From contig JBMNJV010000001.1 of NCBI GenBank assembly GCA_050951845.1, forward strand, positions 744,001 to 808,000: DNA of 64,000 nt, in the 5' to 3' direction. Position numbers and translations under genes: made by a program. The notes under the pieces were generated by a model, which was not told where the DNA came from, did not search any database, and was given only the letters and a program-made list of their open reading frames with translations. This document shows positions 16,908 through 24,555 of the stretch, piece after piece. The DNA comes from UBA5436 sp050951845 (lineage in GTDB: Bacteria; Bacillota; Clostridia; Saccharofermentanales; DTU023). Numbering within the stretch: position 1 is the stretch's first letter; each line of letters opens with the position of its first letter.

Positions 16908-18173
16908 ATGGATAATTTATTAATTAAAAATGCCAACATTGTTGATGGTGAATCCAAAAAAGATATTTTAATTAAAGATGGAATCATTAAGAAAATAGGC
17001 AATCAATTAAAAAACGAAGGAGAATATTCCGAAATAGATGCAGCGGGGCGTGTTGTTCTACCTACTTTAATCGAAGGTCATATCCATCCTGACAAAGCAT
17101 TTTTAGAAGAAAGGATGCCGAATCAATCAGGTACTTTAGAAGAAGCCTTAAAAAACACTGCAGAATTGAAGAGTAAATATACCTATGATGATGTTTACGA
17201 ACGTTCTGAAAGAGTTTTACGCAGATGTATCCGAAACGGTGTGACTATTATGCGGGCACAGCCGGATGTAGACCCTTTTGAAAAAACTTTAGGCGTAAAG
17301 GTTTTACTGGATCTCAGAGAGAAGTATAAAGATGTATTGGATATGGAGATTGTTGCTTTCCCGCAAGAAGGATTTATTCGACATCCGGAAGTTTATGACA
17401 TGCTGATTGAATCTATCGAAATGGGGGCGGATGTTATTGGCGGATGCCCTTATGGTGAAGATACGATGGAGCAAACAGTCGAACAATTAAAGAAAGTGTT
17501 TGATATAGCTGAAAAGTATAATTTACCTGTCGATATGCATGCCGACTTCGGCACCAATGTGGATGATCCGCAAAACAATGTAATCGAATTGATCTGTGAT
17601 CTGACAATTGAAAGAGGATATCAGGGCAGAGTAGCATTGGGACACGTTACAACCTTAGGCTCTTTAGATCCGGAAGTTGCTGCTCCCATATTTGATAAAA
17701 TTGCAGAAGCGGGTATTACGATTATTCCTTTGCCTGCCACAGATTTGTTTATGACCGGAGCCGATCATGAAAAAAACAAACCGCGCGGCATGGCACCTGT
17801 AAAAAGAATGTTGAAACACGGTGTAAACGTAGTTACTTCCACCAATAATATCAGAAATGCATTTACTCCGTTTAATGATGCCAATTTACTGACCATAGGT
17901 TACTTATTACAGGTAACTCAGCAAATGGGATCAGCTGCCGAGCGGAAAGCCGTTGTGGATATGATTACCTATAATACGGCCAAATGCCTTGGAATTACTG
18001 ACAGTTATGGTCTGCAAGAAGGAAAAAATGCCGATATCGTAATATTTGATTCTTATGACATAAGTAATTTATTCAATGACAGACCATTACTTACTCATGT
18101 TATCAAACGTGGGAAAGTTATAGTCAAAAACACGTTGACAAGTGAAGTAGAGGCAATTTTGCTGGAAGAATAA
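16908..18173 (+). CDS. CodA-like metal-dependent amidohydrolase with altered active site
   Basis: A 421-residue amidohydrolase that lines up along its length with E. coli cytosine deaminase: HIH at 58-60, VAFPQEGF, DMH with His211, GHVTTLG with His246, then a C-terminal GKNADIVIFD. Two positions differ. The CodA stretch HCDEIDD, which holds the catalytic Glu217, reads HADFGTNVDD here. The metal ligand Asp313 is Asn (TNN, Asn313). So the His ligands are kept while the proton-shuttling Glu and the Asp ligand are not, and cytosine deamination cannot be assumed. AGGGAGG precedes the ATG. The permease and amidase downstream suggest use of a nitrogen heterocycle or amide. Confidence 0.8.
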   Translation: MDNLLIKNANIVDGESKKDILIKDGIIKKIGNQLKNEGEYSEIDAAGRVVLPTLIEGHIHPDKAFLEERMPNQSGTLEEALKNTAELKSKYTYDDVYERSERVLRRCIRNGVTIMRAQPDVDPFEKTLGVKVLLDLREKYKDVLDMEIVAFPQEGFIRHPEVYDMLIESIEMGADVIGGCPYGEDTMEQTVEQLKKVFDIAEKYNLPVDMHADFGTNVDDPQNNVIELICDLTIERGYQGRVALGHVTTLGSLDPEVAAPIFDKIAEAGITIIPLPATDLFMTGADHEKNKPRGMAPVKRMLKHGVNVVTSTNNIRNAFTPFNDANLLTIGYLLQVTQQMGSAAERKAVVDMITYNTAKCLGITDSYGLQEGKNADIVIFDSYDISNLFNDRPLLTHVIKRGKVIVKNTLTSEVEAILLEE

Positions 18174-18222
18174 TCATAAATATTCTGCAAATAAATTATT
18201 CCAATATTTAAATAAGTATGAG

Positions 18223-18296
18223 TCCGGCAGCAGGTTGAGACAAAAAAGAGAATTTTGAAATGTAAATAACTTTACAGTTGAGATCATGCTGCCGGA
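18223..18296 (+). ncRNA. Candidate structured leader before the NCS1 permease gene
   Basis: TCCGGCAGCA (18223-18232) pairs perfectly with TGCTGCCGGA (18287-18296). Inside the 54-base loop is a second perfect hairpin, TGTAAA-taac-TTTACA (18261-18276), and a GTTGAGA box occurs both near 18234 and near 18277. A third stem follows (CCTGCCTT/AAGGCGGG near 18353-18369) before the ribosome-binding site. It matches no riboswitch core that I recognise. Confidence 0.4.
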
Positions 18297-18435
18297 TTTC
18301 GATTTCGTTCTCAAAACGATGAATATTTCCAATTTTCATAATGAAATGGAACCTGCCTTTAAGGCGGGTCTGGTTCAGGTGGCTTGAAATATGTCGGAGG
18401 TATTTTCGTTTCCGGAAGCAGAAGGAGGATAAATC

Positions 18436-19902
18436 ATGATGGATAATAAAATTGTGGATGTTTCCGAAAAACAATTAAAACAATATATAGAAAACGGATA
18501 CAATGAGGACATTGTACCAAAGCCGGTAAAAGATAGAAATTGGACTACGAAGAATTTCTTTACTCAGTGGATGGGTGTAATCCACAACATACCTAATTAT
18601 ATTGCTGTTCTGGGCTTCTTATTATTAGGTTTAAAACCGGTTGATGTTGTAATAGCAATAGCTTTAGCGGGAATTACTACAGGAGTTTTCTTTTCCTTAA
18701 ATGGCAGAGCAGGTGCAAAATACGGGATTCCTTTCTCTATGCACCTCCGTTCCGTCTATGGGGTCACCGGTTCAAAATTACCGGGATTTCTCAGAGGGGT
18801 AATATCCGCTACTGCGTGGTTTGGTGTTCAAACCTACATAGGGGCAACTGTGCTGACGATCTTAATATCTCAGATATGGCCCGGTTATGCCTTAATCGGA
18901 GGCGGTGCAGTGATTTTGGGAATTTCCGTCCCGGATTTAATCAGTTTCACGATCTTTTGGGCAGCTAATATGGTTATAGGTTTGAGCGGCGGAGATATTT
19001 TGAATAAATTCACTACTATATTAACTCCGATTATTCACATCGTTTTTGCTGCTATGACCGTTTGGGCAATACGTGTAGGCGGAGGCTTGGGCAATATTTT
19101 TGCTACGGTTTTATCTGAGAAAAAGACCGTTAATCCGGTATTCGGCTATTTTATAGTTATAGCTGCCGTAATAGGTGTCATGGCTGCTCCCGGAGTGAGT
19201 GTCGGTGATTTTACCAGAAATGCCAAAAGTCAAAAAGATCAAAGCAACGGTCAGATAATCGGACTGGGACTCGGCTATTTGGTTTTCGGTTTTATGGCTG
19301 TTGCAGTGACGGTCGGAGGCAGTATTCATTTCGGTGTTCCCAGTGCCGGTGGCGGCATACTGGATTTTGTCAAGCAATGGGATAATGTCCCGACAGTAGT
19401 CGTTACAACATTGGTATTTCTTTTAATAACAATCTCTACCAATGCTGCAACAAACATGGTGCCGGCAGGTCTTCAACTAGCCTCTTTGTTCCCCAAGAAA
19501 ATTAATAATCGTACAGGGGTGTTGATTTCAGGTATCTTGGGATTTTTAATTCAACCCTGGCGTCTGATGGCCGGAGAGAGCGGCATCATGGTGTTTTTGA
19601 ATATCATCGGAGCGTTATTGGGGCCGATAGCCGGTGTCATGCTGACAGAGTACTTAATAGCGAAAAAAGAAGAGATTAAGCTGGATGATCTTTATGCCGA
19701 TGTTAAAGATTCAAATGCAGCAAGTAGCTACAGCGGTATTAATATTCGTGCATATATTGCTACGCTTGTGGGCCTGGCCATATCTATGTCGGGTAATATT
19801 ATACCGGTTCTTCAGCCGTTATCAGACATTGCCTGGATCACGGGAACCATAAGCGGAGCCGTTATTTATTTAATTTTAATTAAGAGTATGCCGAAGAAAT
19901 AA
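18436..19902 (+). CDS. NCS1-family nucleobase/hydantoin permease
   Basis: A 488-residue membrane protein with about twelve helices and the NCS1 hallmarks in the first third: WTTKNFFTQWMGVIHNIPNY, then GRAGAKYGIPFSMHLRSVYG and FLRGVISATAWFGVQTYIGA. The family imports cytosine, purines, allantoin, hydantoins or related ring compounds with Na+ or H+. AAGGAGG lies eight bases before the start. It sits between the CodA-like hydrolase and the amidase, all on the plus strand, with a hairpin-rich 262-base leader. Substrate probably the ring compound handled by the neighbours; inferred from order. Confidence 0.92.
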   Translation: MMDNKIVDVSEKQLKQYIENGYNEDIVPKPVKDRNWTTKNFFTQWMGVIHNIPNYIAVLGFLLLGLKPVDVVIAIALAGITTGVFFSLNGRAGAKYGIPFSMHLRSVYGVTGSKLPGFLRGVISATAWFGVQTYIGATVLTILISQIWPGYALIGGGAVILGISVPDLISFTIFWAANMVIGLSGGDILNKFTTILTPIIHIVFAAMTVWAIRVGGGLGNIFATVLSEKKTVNPVFGYFIVIAAVIGVMAAPGVSVGDFTRNAKSQKDQSNGQIIGLGLGYLVFGFMAVAVTVGGSIHFGVPSAGGGILDFVKQWDNVPTVVVTTLVFLLITISTNAATNMVPAGLQLASLFPKKINNRTGVLISGILGFLIQPWRLMAGESGIMVFLNIIGALLGPIAGVMLTEYLIAKKEEIKLDDLYADVKDSNAASSYSGINIRAYIATLVGLAISMSGNIIPVLQPLSDIAWITGTISGAVIYLILIKSMPKK

Positions 19903-19954
19903 GGTGAGAATGCAGCCGCTTTTTAATACTGAAGGACGAATGATGTGCAGTTTT

Positions 19955-20023
19955 ATCCATGGAGAATGACCTTTTTCTATCTCGGTCGGATCATATCTAT
20001 TCAGGAAATCATTCTCTATGGAT
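19955..20023 (+). ncRNA. Long inverted repeat before the amidase gene
   Basis: ATCCATGGAGAATGA (19955-19969) and TCATTCTCTATGGAT (20009-20023) pair over 15 bases with one G-T type mismatch, enclosing 39 bases. The stem stands about 160 bases before the amidase start. It could be a processed or regulatory RNA element or a terminator of the permease gene; no clean T-run follows. Confidence 0.35.
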
Positions 20024-20180
20024 ATCCTGTCCTGATGATGCTTTGGTATGGCAGGTACGGTACTTTAAAAAAATTTAGTAATAATCTTAAAATCTAATAA
20101 TAAAAGTCAGTTTTTTATGAGAAATTCTTTGTAACAAAATATCATTTTACAACGATAAAAACGGAAAGGGGGGATAATAG

Positions 20181-21419
20181 ATGAATCCTCTGAACATGTT
20201 GAATAACCCTAAACTTGATCTCTCGGCTGAACCGCCGTATGATGCATTGCAGGCATTTGTCAGAGAAAATCATATTGCACTTAAAGGATTGGATCACGGT
20301 CCGTTAAAAGGATTAACATTTGCAGCTAAAGACGTATTCAAAATACTGGGAAGCACATATGGTAACGGTCATCCTGAATGGCTTCGCACCAATAGTCCTG
20401 ATGATTTTACCAGCAGTTTGATAGTGCGACTGTTAGAATCCGGAGCTGATCTCGCAGGAAAAACGGTATGTGATGAATTATGCTTCAGTATCAGCGGCGA
20501 AAATTGGCATTATGGCTCTCCGATAAATCCGCATGATCCGAGAAGATATGCAGGCGGATCATCGAGCGGAACCGGGGCGGCAACTGCCGGCGGTCTTGTA
20601 GACTTTGGAATTGGAAGTGATTGTTTGGGCTCGGTAAGAGTACCGGCAAGTTATAACGGACTTTTAGGTCTTCGGCCGACTTATGAAAGAATTCCCAATG
20701 ACGGTGAAGCTCCATACTGTAAAAGTATGGATGTACTGGCTTATGTAGCAAAAGAGCCGGAAACATTCAAAAGAGTATCCGGTGTAATGTTAGGTGAAGA
20801 TAAATTCAAAACAACGTTTAATAAAATGATTATAGCAAAGGATTGTTTTGCTGCTGTAAACAAAGATGTGCAGGAGGCCCTTCAACCGGCTGTCGCTTAT
20901 ATCGCTGAACATGTGTCTTCTGTTGAGGAAACCAATATCAGTTTAGAAGGCTTGGATAGATGGGTTGAAACTTTTCAGCATATTCAAGGATATGAGGTTT
21001 GGGAAAGTTATGGAAGTTGGATCAGAAAATATAATCCCCGATTATCCAGAGGACCTAAAGAACGATTGGAATGGGCATCGACAATTACAATGCAGCAATA
21101 TAAAAATGCATATTCCCGGCGTGAATTCATTATTGAAAGAATACATAATCTTCTTTCAAATGACACGCTTATTATAATGCCGACAGCTGCTTCGATTGCA
21201 CCTTTAAGAAGTGCTCCGCCGGAAGAAATAAATGCCGTGAGAAAACAATCCAGTTTATTGCTCTGTGTTTCACCTTTGACGAATACACCTCAACTGACAT
21301 TACCGATGATAAAGCAAAATAATGTACCTCTCGGAATCAGTTTGCTTGGACCGATAGATTCCGATTTATCATTAGCAGAGTTCGGGGCGGAAATAGTGGG
21401 AAATTTTTTGGCTTTATAA
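20181..21419 (+). CDS. Amidase-signature family hydrolase
   Basis: A 412-residue member of the amidase signature family with the complete catalytic set: Lys50 (AAKDVF), cis-Ser127 in GGSSSGTG, and nucleophile Ser151 in GSDCLGSVRVP; the 24-residue gap between the two serines is the family norm. The usual GSDTGGS reads GSDCLGS here. Short length without an extra C-terminal domain separates it from allophanate hydrolase. A strong AAAGGGGGG-like ribosome-binding site precedes the ATG. It probably releases ammonia from an amide or carbamoyl intermediate made by the upstream enzymes; substrate unknown. Its last codons are part of a tandem repeat that continues downstream. Confidence 0.85.
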   Translation: MNPLNMLNNPKLDLSAEPPYDALQAFVRENHIALKGLDHGPLKGLTFAAKDVFKILGSTYGNGHPEWLRTNSPDDFTSSLIVRLLESGADLAGKTVCDELCFSISGENWHYGSPINPHDPRRYAGGSSSGTGAATAGGLVDFGIGSDCLGSVRVPASYNGLLGLRPTYERIPNDGEAPYCKSMDVLAYVAKEPETFKRVSGVMLGEDKFKTTFNKMIIAKDCFAAVNKDVQEALQPAVAYIAEHVSSVEETNISLEGLDRWVETFQHIQGYEVWESYGSWIRKYNPRLSRGPKERLEWASTITMQQYKNAYSRREFIIERIHNLLSNDTLIIMPTAASIAPLRSAPPEEINAVRKQSSLLLCVSPLTNTPQLTLPMIKQNNVPLGISLLGPIDSDLSLAEFGAEIVGNFLAL

Positions 21420-21553
21420 AGGTTCAAAGTGTTAAAAAATCAAGAGTTCAGGGCAGATATAGTGGGAAATTTTTTGGCTTTATAAAGGTTCAAAGCGTTA
21501 AAATAATCAAGAATTCGGGGCAGAAATAGTGGAAATTTTTTGGCTTTATAAAG
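21378..21553. repeat. 66-67-bp tandem repeat including the amidase 3' end
   Basis: Units start at 21378, 21444 and 21511. The first unit contains the final codons and stop of the amidase gene, and the later ones repeat the same bases with a few changes, so the gene's end was copied downstream. Confidence 0.85.
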
Positions 21554-21638
21554 AGCGCTTTGGAGATTTTAAAAGATAATTGGCAAAAGTGCAGTTGCTG
21601 ATAATTATCTTTTAGCTGAAAACACATAAAAATGAGTT

Positions 21639-23297
21639 TCAGATCTTAGAATTGTTGTTTGGATCTTTCAGCAAATTATAAGCCGTCACTCCTAAATAAA
21701 GTGATAGTTTATCGGGGATTATATTTATGTCTAAGCCGGTCAGTTCCTTAATTTGATTCAATCGGTAATGGAGCGTATTTCTATGAATAAATAATTCATC
21801 TGCTGTCTGAACTTTATTTTCATTATTTTTAAAGAACACATCTAAGGTGTAAAAAAGATCTTGCAAATTAGATTTATTGTCGAGGATCGGCATAATGGTA
21901 TCTTCTACAATACTATTCAATTTGTGATTATTGTCATTGTATAGATATTTCATGATTCCTAAGTCAATATATTCATTCATGACAGCATCTTTTTCTCTGC
22001 CTATCTCAATAGCAATTAAAGATTCCTGATAAGCATTACCTGTCCGTTCTATCCGCTGATACTCTTTACTCAATCCGATATTTAAATCTTTTCCTATGAT
22101 ATTGTCTATGAACATGTCAGATACATTTACGATATTCTCTATTTTCGATATTATATTATTTAACTCATGTTGATTATTTCGATTCAGATTATAAAATATC
22201 ACAATTAAATTATCTTCATAAAAAAATATAAATGTCTTTATACCGGTATTTTTACTGATAGTATTATTCAATTTACTTAAATAATACGAGTAATTGTAAT
22301 CATCATTACCGGCAATGTCTTTGGAGAAATTTAAATTCTTTACGGATATCGTTAAAACCTTGAAATTACTTCTGAAATCTAATCCTGAACTCTTTATCTT
22401 CCTGGCAAACAATTTTTTATTTTGCGGAATATAATTTATCAATTCCATACCGATCATGGAATTCATCTTATGATCTACAAGCTTTTTCTTTTTGTTCTCC
22501 CTAAGTATAAATTTTAATATGGGAAATATGTAATCTATTGTGATTAATTCAAAATTACTTAATGGCTCTTTATTCTCTCTCCATAAGGAAAAAACCCCCA
22601 AAGTTTCAGATTTGAATTTAAGAGGAAATATGTGTCTTTCTATAAAATTATTAATATTTACGGAGATTACCCGGTTGTTTTTAACAAAATAATAGCTGTT
22701 AAAATAATCTGTATTATTGTCCCGCTCATCACAGATGGCATCCGTTAAAGTTTTCGAGTACTCACCGTTGCTATAACAAATCGGATTTTCCAGATAATGA
22801 CTTTCCAGACTAACATTTCCGTTTAACAGTTTGGAAGCGGTACGAATAAATCCATCCAAGTCTTCTTCATTCAAAGCCTCATCAAAGATTTCTTTTGTCT
22901 TTTCGTCCAGATCATATTTTAACATACCGATCATAACTTCAGATATTATCTGACTGAAAGGTGATTTATAAGGGAGGCTGATAATTGGCAGTCCGTATTC
23001 ATTTGCTAAATCTATTATCGGACTGCCTTCTATTTCAAAGTACCTGTCCATTTTTATTCCTAAAGCCGCACAACCTTTTTCCTTTAGCATGTGAACCAAA
23101 CAAGCCAGGTCTTCAGGATTTGTATTGATGGGGTACCCTGTTGTTAAAATTAACTCATTGGGTCTGACCCAATGCATACTATCCGGGGCATCCATGATAT
23201 TGACAGATTCTACCTGATTATTGATAAAATCTCCGCCTGCAACTAAACCTCCGCCCTGCAAAGAATCAAGGTTTAAGATCTCTTTAACGGTTATCAT
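21639..23297 (-). CDS. PucR-family transcriptional regulator
   Basis: A 552-residue regulator with the N-terminal PucR domain (ITVKEILNLDSLQGGGLVAG; WVRPNELILTTGYPINTNPE), a middle GGDEF-like/sensory part and the C-terminal helix-turn-helix of the family (ADELFIHRNTLHYRLNQIKE). ATG at 23295-23297 follows AGGAGGAAGAC; an in-frame ATG ten codons earlier lacks such a site. Members of this family control purine, allantoin or amino-acid catabolism in response to the substrate. It is convergent to the amidase gene and is the likely regulator of the 16.9-21.4 kb cluster; inferred from neighbourhood. It is markedly richer in AT than the neighbours. Confidence 0.9.
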   Translation of the reverse strand: MITVKEILNLDSLQGGGLVAGGDFINNQVESVNIMDAPDSMHWVRPNELILTTGYPINTNPEDLACLVHMLKEKGCAALGIKMDRYFEIEGSPIIDLANEYGLPIISLPYKSPFSQIISEVMIGMLKYDLDEKTKEIFDEALNEEDLDGFIRTASKLLNGNVSLESHYLENPICYSNGEYSKTLTDAICDERDNNTDYFNSYYFVKNNRVISVNINNFIERHIFPLKFKSETLGVFSLWRENKEPLSNFELITIDYIFPILKFILRENKKKKLVDHKMNSMIGMELINYIPQNKKLFARKIKSSGLDFRSNFKVLTISVKNLNFSKDIAGNDDYNYSYYLSKLNNTISKNTGIKTFIFFYEDNLIVIFYNLNRNNQHELNNIISKIENIVNVSDMFIDNIIGKDLNIGLSKEYQRIERTGNAYQESLIAIEIGREKDAVMNEYIDLGIMKYLYNDNNHKLNSIVEDTIMPILDNKSNLQDLFYTLDVFFKNNENKVQTADELFIHRNTLHYRLNQIKELTGLDINIIPDKLSLYLGVTAYNLLKDPNNNSKI

Positions 23298-24024
23298 TGT
23301 CTTCCTCCTGCTGTATATTTTGAGCAATATAAGTAGGCCTATTTATATTATTTTACTGAAACGTCCTGACGCTATACTATTCTGATGAATGATTACCAAA
23401 GGATAATATTTCCGGCAGAGTTGTCACTATTACTCGAAGCATAAGAGATATGCTATATTATGATTTTCACAGTTTTGGAATCACTATTTTGATTTTTTTA
23501 ACTATAACCGCTCATTACGCTTATAAGATATAACACAATATTTAAAATATTCACTAAATAAGTCGTTACCCACATTTGTTTACTGCCATTTAATTACAGA
23601 GGATCTGAAGTTACCCAAACACTCCGTTAAATTAATTGATTGTGACAATTTGGCACCAGCTGAATCGCTTTCTGCTTTTTCTTATTTTAACATATTTTAC
23701 CCGAATAATTTTTAATTTTCTAAAACAACGAATTGAAAGACATCTGACAAGGATGTATAGTCCTGCCGGAAAAAATCTTTTTATGGGATAAAGTAAATCA
23801 ACGTCTTTTCCGGATGTTATGTTTTTCTTTAATTTTATGGATAATAATACAAATATTACTATTGACTATATTGTGATTTTGCAATATTTACACCCCTATA
23901 TATTAAAGCTATAATATGGATTAAAGCTATAATTAGTTTTTTGTTACAATTCTCTTCTGTATCACCACACTGTTCATAAGAGAACTGTAACAACTCATTT
24001 CTAATGTAAAGGTAAGGTGGTACT
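23298..24024. other. Non-coding region between divergent pucR-like and hydrogenase genes
   Basis: About 730 AT-rich bases without a credible gene. It must hold the promoters for both flanking operons. A direct repeat TTAAAGCTATAAT occurs twice near 23904 and 23921, downstream of the candidate hyd promoter. Confidence 0.5.
23862..23890 (+). promoter_or_regulatory. Candidate hyd operon promoter with a dyad in its spacer
   Basis: TTGACT (23862-23867), 17 bases, TATTTA (23885-23890). The spacer is filled by an imperfect 20-bp dyad, ATATTG-N8-CAATAT (23868-23887), well placed for a repressor such as a redox regulator. The factor is unknown. Confidence 0.45.
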
Positions 24025-24555
24025 ATGCAAAAAACCAAGTTCAACATGGAGATCTTAGATTCGGGCAAACTGCGCGAACTGGATGCCTTTATCGAGGCAG
24101 AGGATAATCCGCAAGGCAGAATCATTAATATTCTGCACGAAGCTCAAAAACTCTTCTCCTATCTCCCACAGGAATTGCAGCTTTATATAGCACGCAAGAT
24201 CAATATGCCGGCAGCGAAGATTAACGGTATTGTCAGTTTTTATTCGTTCTTCTCACAAGAACCCAGCGGCAAATACACAATCAGTGTCTGTATGGGCACT
24301 GCTTGTTTCGTCAAAGGTGCTGATGCTGTGCTTCAGGCTTTTCGCAACGAATTACAACTTGAAGATGGTCAGAAGACAAGTGAGGACGGTCTCTTTTCTC
24401 TGCGAGATGTACGCTGCATCGGTGCCTGCGGTTTGGCACCTGTCGTCACCATAAATGATCGAATCTTCGGTCATGTCAAAGAGGCAGATGTTAAAGGTAT
24501 TATTGAGGAATACAGAGAATTAGCCAGACAAGAAGAAGCGGAGGTGGCACAATGA
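24025..24555 (+). CDS. hydC: Bifurcating hydrogenase subunit HydC (NuoE-like, [2Fe-2S])
   Basis: A 176-residue NuoE/HndA-type subunit. Helical N-terminus (GRIINILHEAQKLFSYLP) followed by a thioredoxin-like domain with the [2Fe-2S] cysteines CMGTACFVKGAD and CIGACGLAP, spaced as in the family. In the trimeric [FeFe]-hydrogenase it relays electrons between the flavoprotein subunit and the catalytic subunit. It is the first gene of a tight operon: its stop overlaps the start of hydB by four bases (ATGA). AGGTAAGGTGG precedes the start. The same fold occurs in NADH dehydrogenase I, but the neighbours make hydrogenase certain. Confidence 0.92.
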   Translation: MQKTKFNMEILDSGKLRELDAFIEAEDNPQGRIINILHEAQKLFSYLPQELQLYIARKINMPAAKINGIVSFYSFFSQEPSGKYTISVCMGTACFVKGADAVLQAFRNELQLEDGQKTSEDGLFSLRDVRCIGACGLAPVVTINDRIFGHVKEADVKGIIEEYRELARQEEAEVAQ

